The notes under the pieces: model-generated
The model's input: the letters and a program-made list of their open reading frames with translations, nothing else
Databases searched by the model: none
Told to the model about the DNA's origin: nothing
Part shown: in pieces, positions 1 to 9,987 of the stretch
How positions within the stretch are numbered: the stretch's first letter is position 1
Layout of the letters: every line of letters begins with the position of its first letter
Assembly (NCBI GenBank): GCA_905250885.1
Contig: CAJNOQ010000432.1
Span: 1-51,081 of the forward strand
Direction of reading: 5' to 3'
Source: Didymodactylos carnosus
Taxonomy: Eukaryota; Rotifera; Eurotatoria; Philodinida; Philodinidae
Length of the DNA: 51,081 nt
Translations under genes and position numbers: made by a program

Positions 1-137
1 GCTTTTGACTAGAATAAATTCTTTCAATGTCAGACGTCATAGTAAAGCGGAAAAAAATAATAATAATAAAGAACGGAAAAAAAGAAGAGAAAAAACCTAT
101 TGAAAAAAATCAATTACATATATCATTCAAAACAAAG

Positions 138-143
138 TTTATT
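138..143 (-). other. possible polyadenylation signal of Rap1
   Basis: The minus strand reads AATAAA about 27 nt beyond the Rap1 stop codon. Position and sequence fit a cleavage/polyadenylation signal, but AT-rich DNA produces this hexamer often, so the call is tentative. Confidence 0.35.
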
Positions 144-169
144 GATATTTATCATCGACTTGTTTTTGT

Positions 170-3168
170 TTACAATAATATACAACAATCATTTGTATTG
201 TTACTATTAGACGGTGGTGAATTTGGATTTGATTGTGATGTATTGCGTTTTTTGTTTTTATCTTTATTTACAGGTATGCGTTTGTTTATTTGTCGAACAA
301 GATCAAAAAATATCTAAATAATATTGTGTTTTATTTATCGAACCTAATGATACTGTTATTTTTGTTTTTTGTAAATAAACAAATCAATGAAACATTTCTA
401 GACATTACTTACCTCATGAACATTCACTTTAAGTTTGGCTGATGTTTCAAGGAATGTACTTCCCCAAGTGCGTGCTAATGTTTGGCCCACTTCTTTTCCA
501 ACGACACGTTCATCTTCTAAATCGCATTTGTTTCCTACCAAGACCATTGGGACCTTTCAAAAAAAATTAAATAAAACACATTGATAAATAACGATTGATA
601 ATTTTCTTCAACATACATCAGTTGTATCTTTAACTTTTAAAATAGCGTCTCTTAAATCAACTAAATCATTATAGGTTGATTGGGCTGTTATCGAATAGAC
701 TAATACAAAACCTTGACCATTTTTCATGTATAAATCACGCATTGCTGTAAATTGCTCCTAAAAATAAAAACAAGTAATAAACATACAGTAGTCATCATTA
801 GTACTTAATTCTTTGCGTCTTTAGACCTATATAACGTAGTAATGTTGAAATTTTATGTAAGTATAATTCTCGACATACTTCACTTTTAGTCGGCTTAACT
901 GTATGTTTCTTGGAATGTGTTAATTTCATCTTTTTTTATTATATTACGAATAACTTCGAAACCAAGAAGTATGTCCACTTTATTCTTAGACAGAAAAAAA
1001 ATCAAGAAAAAAGTACAAACGCTATTAATATTTCCGCATTTTGTAGACATAGATTCGCATATATGCGAGAAGCGAATTTGTACATGATTTTGGCTACAAA
1101 CAGTATTCGACGTCGAGTGTCTATACTGCAAGTACGAGCTCTTGATTTACTTCCTGAACCGATGTCTGCCCCTTAAAAAATGCAAACAGTACCTTTAGCA
1201 ATTTTTAGGATTTTTATAAAAAATGGCTGTTAGTCTGGAAAGAAGACTTCCTCCGTCAAACAATTTTGGGAATCTCCCTGAATATGTTGCCAGTACTCCT
1301 GCTAAAATTTTGAACTAAAAATCCAAACATCGATTGCGTAACGCATAGGAAAATTGTTCGCAATTTTCGTGCAATGACTCTCACATAAAATTTCAAGTTA
1401 CTACATCATATAGACTATAAAGAGTCTTTACTCATTGATGAGTAATTACTTCATTAATGAATAACGACTCCTTATATTCTATTTTTCTATGATCTCATTC
1501 TCATACTAATACTATACTATATCATATAGGTTTAATCCCTTAACTGTTATTGACTTAATATTACGTCAAAGCAATCTTCACGGAAAAATGGACGTTAAAT
1601 TTTATTGTTTATAAATCTTTGCTTATAAATCTATACCTGTGGGATATATCCGAGGTTCTACGATAGTTCAGTACCGTGTGAGCCATAAAAAATGAGCCTC
1701 TTAGTATTTATTATTTGTTTCTTTAAGGCCCTAAGGTTAATATCTTTTTAAAAGATGCGACACGAGATACTCTACAAAATCATACCTGAACTTTAATTTC
1801 AGAAGTTCGATCAAGAAAACTACGCAAATTATGCGAGGCGAAAAAATGAAAACTTGTAACTTTGGTATTTTTGTCGACTTGAACTTTTTCTTCTACTATT
1901 ATTTCAGTAAAAAAGTGTAGCAAAAGTGAGAACGGAGTTTGTGTTTGGTACTTTCAAATGTGCTCTTTCTCATGGACTGTAAAAAAGTGTTTAAGGCAGA
2001 TAGTGTACTTCAGACCGAAGTTTCAAAAATACGTTACAAATTTGCAACCTTCCCGTTTCCAACAATGGGCTCAAGTAAGAAACAGAAAACATGATCGAAG
2101 TTTGAATTTTGCAGTTACATAGAGAAGAACAATCATTTCTGATAAAAAATTCAAAAATCTTTTATTTTGTTGGAGTTATGACACTTTTACTGAAAGCACC
2201 ACCATATGCTGAATTTAAAAATTAATGAAAAAATGCAGGACAACTGATAGAAAAATTATTATTTCACCATAAGTTTTGATGTGAAAAATTTTGACGTATA
2301 GCTGAAAGATAGAGTGATGTCAAGGCTACAAAATGGCTAATTCAGTTTTCTTACTTTGAAAACGTTAACGCGAGAAATCGTTTTTGAGTTTAGAAAGTTT
2401 TCATTTTTTTCGCCTTTCGTCTAATTTGTGTAGTTTTCTTGATTGAAGTTCTGAAATTAAAGTTTAGGTATGATTTTGTAGAGTATTTTGCGCATCTTTT
2501 AAAAAATTATTAATCTTAGGGTCTTAAAGAAATACGAGAAAAACAGAAAATACTGAGTGGATCATTTTTTATGACACACTCGGTACTTCACAAAAGACTA
2601 AATTCATTTATTATAATCATTTATTTACAGCAATCCTCAATAGTAGAACTATCTACACAGTCTATATGTATGTCTGAACATAGGGACAGCGTAGATTATT
2701 ACCGTTTAAATTACTAAAAGTTTTGCTTGTTTGAAGTTTGCTGTTTAATTCTTTTTTTAAATAATATAACAGTTAAGAGATTAAAGACACTAAGTAGATT
2801 AGGCCCATGGGACGTCTGCTGTATAACGATTATTATTCAGCTAGAATATAGCCTACCGTTCCTGCTGTGTCAAGAATTTCCAACATAGACTGTATTCCAT
2901 CAACCTCAACTTGTTTTCGATAACTATCTTCAATTGTCGGATCTGAAACAGAAAACCGTAGAAGTCGTACGTTTTTGTTTTGCTAAATTGATCAGGTGAA
3001 ATATCTTACCATATTTTTCAACAAATATTCCCTGTACAAATTGAACAGTCTAAAAAAAGAGAGTAATAGAATAAGTAAACAGCCCACTATCTAAACTCAA
3101 TTTGTACTTACCAGAGCACTCTTGCCAACACCACCACTACCCAAAACTACTAATTTATATTCACGCAT
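170..3168 (-). CDS. Rap1: Rap1 small GTPase, six exons
   Basis: Complete Ras-superfamily GTPase of 202 aa, coded on the minus strand by exons 3168-3112, 3049-3010, 2942-2857, 757-617, 553-413 and 313-170, all with GT-AG junctions and continuous phase. Visible motifs: P-loop GSGGVGKS (residues 10-17), effector loop YDPTIEDSY (32-40), DTAGTEQF (57-64) with Thr at position 61, the residue that separates Rap from Ras, then [10 protein letters not shown] and [12 protein letters not shown]. It ends in Cys-Ile-Leu-Leu, a CAAX box whose terminal Leu predicts geranylgeranylation. Rap1 acts at membranes in integrin and cadherin adhesion signalling. The last exon reads [12 protein letters not shown] and then runs into an Asn/Ser/Lys-rich tail, making the protein about 18 residues longer than the usual 184. 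Intron 3 is 2.1 kb; the others are under 130 nt except intron 5. Confidence 0.95.
1670..2587. repeat. foldback element in Rap1 intron 3
   Basis: Two arms of about 185-190 nt (1670-1854 and 2396-2587) are imperfect inverted copies. Both contain an AGTACCG edge, a CATAAAAAATGA block, a TTTAAGRCCCTAAG block, ACTCTACAAAATCATACCT and AAGAAAACTAC, in matching order. The 0.54-kb centre shows no reading frame. This is the structure of a foldback MITE or other non-autonomous DNA transposon. No clear target-site duplication could be read at its edges. It accounts for much of the unusual length of this intron. Confidence 0.7.
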
Positions 3169-4920
3169 ATTATGACAAAAACAAATAAGAAATTATCTAA
3201 AGCACAAACTGTACAGCATGAGAATGCAAATTATTAAAAATGATATTAAAAAAATAGGGAATGGACAGAAAAAAATCTTTTATTCTACTCAACTTTCTGT
3301 ACGTGATATATTTTTGTATTAACAAAGTTTTACAACACAAAGTTGAAAAATTGGCCAGAAAGACGTACATTTGATTGATTTAGATACATAACAATATTTA
3401 TCATATCGTTCAGATTTCTGACCGAATGAAAAATAAACCCAAAATTCTTAATGATAAACGTAGCAGTTAAAGACTCACTTAAAACATATAGTCTTCAAAA
3501 GGCGCCACTATCTGATCATTCGGTTATTCTCTAGACAAAGAACATCGGACTGATATGCGATAGATTGTTTTCCTTACATTAGCAGCAATTTTCTTTAAAA
3601 GAACGAAGCACAGTCAGCACAAGTAAAGTTTACATTTACATATTTTTTTCGTTCGCAAAGCGTAAACCAAAGTGAACATTCAATTTTCAGCATGTATCGT
3701 AGAATGTAGAAAAAATAGATTCCACCTCAATAAATGACTGATCCATAAGCAGTAGCATAACATTTTTAGCATGGCGCAGACCTTTTTGGAGCAATATCAA
3801 ACTATTCCTTCAATCAGATTTAAATAGTTTTCGAATGATCAACTGTTATTTTCTGTAATATCAGTTAATATATAAAATAAAGTTATAAACACTTTGTAAA
3901 AAGTATGTATAGACACAAATTCTGTAGATTTGCTGTTTAAGAGTCAGAAAAATATACGAAGTTATGTAATTACAATTGTTTCTTATTTAGTTTACTTTTT
4001 TCAGTGGGTGGAGACGCACCTGTATAAATCTCATCAGGTCGCCACGTTCTGCTGCCTCTGAATTAGAACAAAATCTGTTTCTTCACTTTTACTCTTGAAC
4101 TAAATAATAATTTAATGATCACCAATTATACAAATAGTTTTTTAAGAATATTCTGTAGTAAAAACTAACAGTAAAACTATCAAAAAGTAACAGTAAAAGT
4201 GTGTCACCATTTTTATCTTTAATCCTTGTCAATTTACATTACTTATTCTGCACTGAAGGATTGTTTTCACTCATTCTTCACCAACGTGATCGATTTTACT
4301 AATAGTAAACAACTGTATAAGTTCCGCTATGAATAATTCTGACGAAAAAACACAAAAAGGCGAAACATGATGGAAATGTAGCTATCCCACGTTTTATTTG
4401 GTGTCATACTAACAGCGTAACAATATAGTACCGACACAATAAGAACGTGACATCAAATTATCAGCGTAACATTGTGATACTTTTAGCATTTTGGGACAGT
4501 GCATATCAGAGGTGGAATGGACTCTTCTTCTTTTTTTCAAGTCCCGAATCGAGCCAAACCGATCCGTTTTGGTTTGATAGCTCGGAAAAATATTCGTTCT
4601 TCCATATATTACCGCATTTCATCACAGCTAAAATCTATTTGTTTTACCTAACCCAATGGATAAACAATGAAAATGATGACAAAAACGGAAAACTGGGAAG
4701 AAAGATAGAAAGCTTTTCTGTGAAAATACTGACAGAGGTACGGAAATACACTAGTTCATTTTTTCAGCTATGTTGCTCTCAGCGACCTCTTATTTTCATG
4801 CTCAATGATCTAAGATCAATCTTTCCGTATAGTTTTCTAGAGTTTAACTAAATTCTTTCTCGCAAATTCATCAAACTTACATCTATACGAATTTAGGGAA
4901 ACTTAAAGCTTGCTGGTAGA
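3169..4920. other. gene-free stretch upstream of Rap1
   Basis: AT-rich sequence with no exon-like open frame that resembles a known protein. A 134-codon open stretch at 4447-4851 starts with GTG, has no recognisable domain and ordinary AT-rich composition, so it is not called. The Rap1 promoter must lie in the first part. A splice-acceptor-like GTGCTTTAG on the minus strand lies about 30 nt upstream of the Rap1 ATG and may mark a 5' UTR junction. Confidence 0.5.
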
Positions 4921-5271
4921 GCATATCACCGACAAAAAATTAAAGTTCATTTAGAGTTAAAGAAAAGTGCTTTTTCGTATTCAGCACACTTGTTAACCTG
5001 GAAAATTTTCTATTTTTAGCGAGGGGTAGCGCCAAAAAGTTAAGAAAAGTTTTCAAAATTGTATAATTTTGCCATGGAGATTTTTCTGCGTTACTTTGTT
5101 TGAAAATTTTTCTTAACTTTTTGGCGGTACCCCTCGCTAAAAATAAAAAATAAAATAAAAAATAGAAAAATAAAAATAGAAAATTTTCCAGGTTAACAAG
5201 TGTGCTGAATACGAAAAAGCACTTTTCTTTAACTCTAAACAAACTTTAATTTTTTCTTATCGGTGATATGC
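4921..5271. mobile_element. foldback MITE, copy 1
   Basis: The element opens with GCATATCACCG and closes with CGGTGATATGC. Its arms of well over 100 nt are inverted copies: AGCGAGGGGTAGCGCCAAAA pairs with the reverse of TTTTGGCGGTACCCCTCGCT, and GTATTCAGCACACT with AGTGTGCTGAATAC. The loop around 5060-5097 is short. An A-rich expansion (about 5141-5178) sits in the right arm only. A second copy lies at 6920-7224, which shows this is a repeat family. There is no coding capacity; open frames across it are by-products of the palindrome. Confidence 0.85.
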
Positions 5272-6473
5272 AGTCCTAAATATATCTTTTCTGTCAGCTA
5301 AGCTAAATTCCAAAAATGTGGTGTTAGGAAAACAGAACTACAGAGTGGCCTAGAAATAATTGTACGCATTTTCACTTGTTCTCCTGTTCTTTAGATTCTA
5401 TCCAGCTAATTTTTTATCAAAAGTTTCCCCGTTCAATTCTCTACGAAAAAATATGTTGACCGTTTTATTGCAAAATCTAAAGATGAATAATGACATGAGA
5501 AATTGTGCAAAGTACTAAAATGGAGAAAAAATAGGTTAAAAATACAGTTTTTTTATTTCATTCGCTGAACGTTTGTGAAAGAAAAAAGCTGAAGTATCTA
5601 TCGAATAAGCCTTAGAAAACCTCTACCTTCCGCCTATAATTATAAACTATTTTTCAGTTAGATTAGGGAATTGAGAAATTAATTATTTTCACAAAGGATC
5701 AGTGGTGGTAAAGTCGTTCTTCATCCTTAAATATTTTTCAAAAACAACGTATATTCGGAATCGGCTTCAAGTTCTGAACAAAATAGCTCATTTCGTTTTT
5801 GAAAAATTTTTCGGTCTTGGTTCCTCTTCCAGGGTACTTCCGAAAATGTTCTCTTTCTACCTGATAGAGAATATCATGTTCATTAAGCGCCCTGTAAGAT
5901 AACTGAGTCTTAAAATAATGAGTCATATATGCCGCTCACTGCAATTATCCACATTCTTTCAAACGTGGAAAAAAAGATGCTGAACAGGACGAAAATTTTC
6001 GCTAATTTGCGATGTTTCGAGATTATTGCTAACAAAATTAAAACTGTCTGTTTAATTATCTCAGTATTAAAGTTTCAATAAAGGAAGAATCATGAAAATA
6101 CAGGTAAGGCTGGATTATCTATTCAGTTTAGGTATTACAAACGGATGGAAAGACTTATCTTACAAATTCCCCTATGGACGCCCTTGGGCAAAGGCCGATA
6201 CGAGATATTTTTGGTTTTCGTAAATTAATCGTGGAACATTTTTTGATAGTCCGTTGTGGAGGGTCTGGCAAGAAATTATATTCGCACGAACACAAAAGCA
6301 AACTATAGTCACAGTATTCTCGGCCCCCTCTGATTAATTTATTTACTATAAAGTATTGTTCATATGTTGACGATTTCGACGATAATCTCTCTTTATTTTG
6401 TTCGGTACGCATATCGTTGCGTAAAAAACGTTGTCAGAGCGTATGAGCCGTTTCAATCCATCTAATTTAGAGT
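5272..6473. other. gene-free stretch
   Basis: No coding exon, RNA gene or repeat was recognised. Open frames here overlap on opposite strands and resemble nothing known. Confidence 0.45.
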
Positions 6474-6481
6474 ATTGAATC

Positions 6482-6636
6482 TAGTGGCGGAGAAAGAAGT
6501 TTGATCTAGAGGGGACTCAGCCCAGAAATTTTCTAAACTCCGTCACAGGTAAACTCATTTAAATTTAATGCTCGAAATCTATAAATTTTTTAGAGGGGAC
6601 TCAGCCTCCTCTCGCCCATAGCTGGCTCCGCCACTA
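6482..6636. mobile_element. hAT-type MITE with 8-bp target duplication
   Basis: The 155-bp element has perfect 11-bp terminal inverted repeats, TAGTGGCGGAG and CTCCGCCACTA. It is flanked by identical 8-bp copies of ATTGAATC at 6474-6481 and 6637-6644. An 8-bp duplication plus a YAGTGGCGGA-like terminus is characteristic of hAT elements. Internally a TAGAGGGGACTCAGCC unit occurs twice (about 6505 and 6590). No transposase is encoded, so it would have needed a partner in trans. Confidence 0.88.
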
Positions 6637-6731
6637 ATTGAATCTGGTCGAATGCAATAAGATCCGTCAATCGATCCCGGACAATACATTACAAGAAATG
6701 CAGTCGAATCTGATTGGATTTCGTTGAAATA

Positions 6732-7640
6732 CACACTAAAAAATAATGTGTCGCAAATTGCGACATAATGTGCGACATAATCATCTGTGACACCGGGAAC
6801 CACTTGCGACACATTCCGCTGAGTATTTCTACTATAAAGAAAACAGTGGAAATTAGGTATCTTGATCTCTTATTCGATTGTAATATTCGTAATATTTACA
6901 GGCCTTCAAAATATTCAGTCATATCATCGACAAAAGATTAAAGTTCATTTACAGTTAAAGAAAAGTTCTTTTTCGTATTCAGCACACTCAATAACCTGAA
7001 AAATTTTCTGTTTTTAGCGAGGGGTAGCGCCAAAAAGTTCAGAAAATTTTTCAAAATTGTATAATTTTGTCATGGAGATTTTTCTGCGTCAATTTGTTTG
7101 AAAATTTTTCTTAACTTTTTGGCGGTACCCCTCGCTAAAAAGAGAAAATTTTCAGGTTATCGAGTGTGCTGAATACGAAGAAGCACTTTAAACAAACTTT
7201 AATTTTTTTTAATCGGTGATATGCTTCCCAGATCTGAGTTAATAGCGTAGTCAAGGCCTCGGATTGGTTAGTTTTCGTCAAAGAAAAAATGTTTAACATA
7301 GAAAGAAAGTTAAAAAGACTTAGACAGGGATCTTTATCCACAAATAACATCAGTGCCAAATTGAAAGAACTTAAAACGCCCGAAGATTTTCTTATCTTTT
7401 ACGTATTAGCGCCACCTGTAGCTCATCAAAATTGAAGCGAAGCCGAGAAAAATCCTAATGAAGACTTGCAACTGTTGAAAATAGTAAAACATAAAATTTA
7501 GCAAGTTTTTTAACAGAGTAAGTGCTCAAATGGCCTCAAGAACTGTCTAAAAGCTCGTAGTAACGGCGACACAATTTTCTCACAGGAGCTGCGACACATT
7601 TTACTGCAACACAAAATGCGACACAATATTTTTTACTGTG
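6732..7640. mobile_element. TA-flanked element with TGCGACAC subterminal repeats
   Basis: The termini are inverted: the left reads CACACTAAAAAATAATGTGT and the right, on the complement, CACAGTAAAAAATATTGTGT, each followed by CGCA. Both are bordered by TA (6730-6731, 7641-7642), which fits a mariner/Tc1-like TA duplication. Each end carries several TGCGACA or TGTCGCA motifs within about 90 nt, as do subterminal transposase-binding repeats. The interior has no transposase frame and is interrupted by the second foldback MITE copy. A CACTA-type origin is an alternative because of the CACAGT end. Confidence 0.7.
6920..7224. mobile_element. foldback MITE, copy 2 (nested)
   Basis: Same element as at 4921-5271: it opens with CATATCATCGAC, closes with ATCGGTGATATGC, and shares the GCGAGGGGTAGCGCC arm, the GTATAATTTTG..CATGGAGATTTTTCTGCG loop and the CAGCACACT arm. 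It lacks the A-rich expansion of copy 1. It sits wholly inside the TA-flanked element, so it inserted after that element did. Confidence 0.85.
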
Positions 7641-9310
7641 TATGGATCCACCAGCACAAGATGTGACGCTTGGAATGTTCAAACTGGAATGATTTTTTCT
7701 ACTATGAACTAACGTGATAGATATTTTCCATAGTGATATTTACTGGATAATTAGCAGCTGTCGGTATTCTTTCTGCAAATCTGAAAAAAGTGCGGATCCG
7801 TTTAAAAATACGCAACATAAGTCATTCTATAAATTAAGACATTAGAGATCTCAGAACATATCTCCATTTAAAACACATAGAGAGTACAAAATAGAAAAAG
7901 AGCGTGACTAAACTGCACTTTCACTTTGATAGGGATCTCAGACTGGAAATGTTCGGTCAAGTTTTTAGCCCAGAAACATGTCGTTAGCTACCTATATCGC
8001 GAACGTGACGCGTGTTGTGAAGGAAAACGTTTGAAATACGTCCAATAAATCTGTAAGGCGTATGAAATTTTTTTCTTAACAACTGAAAAAATACTGTCTT
8101 TTCATCTTGGAATGTGATACCATGAGTGCTATGTTATGATCTTTGCTGTCTCATTCCGTTGATAAGTGGTTGTAAGCAATTATTGATATGGTATTGGTGG
8201 TTAACTGTCTGTCCTCTTTCCACATGTGTCTTTTTTTTAAAGAGAATTCTATCAGTCTTGTTAAGAAACATACAGAACAACGTTTTTGGAGTTAACTTGC
8301 TGAGTCGTTATATAGTTGATGGAGATTCTTCGCTTGCAATTCAACTAGTTTGATGATTTTCGCTTCATTTGTTTATGACAAATCCAGAACTCATTACCTA
8401 TTATCAAATAATATAATCACCATATTTCTTTGGTCGATCCTGTCCAACAAAATTTAATCGATCAAAACGATTCTAACCATTGAATTCAGTGCTGGAACCA
8501 AGACGATTATTCAAAAAAATCTTTTAAAAAATGCTTTGAAAGAAATTAATTGTGTCTGGGTAATCATGACCACAAGCTGGAAAACTTGCTGCAGTAAAAG
8601 CTCGATTAATTCTATTCTGTGGATTTTTATCTGCAAAGCTCATAACTTTTGGTCAGTCCTAAGTACATTTTGAAATTTTTTTACTTATATCGTTTTGATA
8701 GTATTTCATTGTAGAACATGTAGTAAAGATGGAAGCATTTGGCCACATGTGATTATCGAGAAAAATCTTTAACGCTGAGTCCCGTTTTTTATCAAAAATC
8801 AATATGTCGATCCCGTCCGACACTGCGTCGATATTTTATAATTTTTTCAATGCTGGTTTTTATTCAGAATTCCATCGACTTTCTTTTCCTATAGATTTTG
8901 TAGTTTGTAGAAAAAATAGTTGTAATACTGACTAAAGTTGTATGATGGAACTACTCTACCACCTCATAATTCATTTCCATATTCTGCTTCAGAACTTTGT
9001 AGATATGACTCATACAAGAAGAAGATATATGAGGAAAAATATTAGCAGTTCTCTTCTTTTTCTTATTTTCTTACTGTTTTATTAAGTTCGGATGAACTGG
9101 CGCTTGTCACAAGACAAATCACACATGCTTATGCACAAAAAGAAAAATGTAGCGTGGAAGTAGGATGTCTATTATGATCACAGAAAAGTGAATTGTGAAA
9201 GAAACAAAGAATAAAAAATTCTAAAAAGGAAATCTTGGCTACAATCTAAATACGTGTTGTTTTCTCGAGAATAACTATGTTAACATTACACTGCAAGAGG
9301 ACACCATGAA
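7641..9310. other. gene-free stretch
   Basis: No supported gene. A 75-codon open stretch at 8126-8353 has no recognisable domain and no splice context that would extend it. Confidence 0.45.
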
Positions 9311-9987
9311 GTAAATCGGGGCACTTGTTCAAAGTTTCTCAGTATTTAGTGTATTTCTTCGTTTTTGATCGGATAAACGTGCTATTGAATATTAAAGTAC
9401 AATCAACATTTGTCTACCTATTGATGAAAAAATCTTCTGCAAATCTTTGACTGTTTCCGAGCAGTATTCAAACTGAGACCAGCACCTTCAATGTGGCCCG
9501 AATTCGGAATTTCGGGGCGTTGGTGAGAATTCGAACCCATACGGTCCCTCACATATTAAACACTGCAGATAGGTATTTTGTGATTCTTGACACTTATAAT
9601 AACTTGGGTGATTAACAAGAGGTGAATGTTACTTGTAGAGTTGCGAATTAGGAATTTTACGTAGGAGACAGTTAAACAATTAGAGATACATAGTTTTCAA
9701 AAGAGTTTTGGTAAGCACATATGGTAAGCACTATTACCCGAAGTAAAAGAACGTATCGGTTCGAATTCTTGCCAATGCCCCGAAATTCCGAATTCGGGCC
9801 ACATTGAAGGTGCTGGTCTCAGTTTGAATACTGCTCGGAAACAGTCAAAGATTTGCAGTAGATTTTTTCATCAATAGGTAGACAAATGTTGATTGTACTT
9901 TAATATTCAATAGCACGTTTATCCGATCAAAAACATCTTAGAAATACACTAAATACTGTGAAACTTTGAGCAAGTGATCCAATTTAC
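9311..9987. mobile_element. large foldback with tRNA-like B-box motif
   Basis: Arms 9311-9537 and 9758-9987 are inverted copies of about 225 nt with high identity over long runs (ACAAATGTTGATTGTACTTTA, GCCCGAATTCGGAATTTCGG, CAGTCAAAGATTTGCAG). They flank a 220-nt spacer. At the inner edge of each arm is GGTTCGAATTC, close to the tRNA B-box, reading inward on the right and outward on the left. No reading frame was found. It is a foldback transposon or a pair of inverted SINE-like copies. Confidence 0.75.

Noticed and set aside
4447..4851. 134-codon open stretch
   Set aside because: Starts with GTG, shows no recognisable domain and has no splice context linking it to other exons.
4940..5242. 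100-codon minus-strand open stretch
   Set aside because: Lies inside the foldback MITE and is explained by its palindromic, stop-poor sequence.
6579..6812. 77-codon minus-strand open stretch
   Set aside because: Spans the hAT MITE edge and the end of the next element; no protein similarity recognised.
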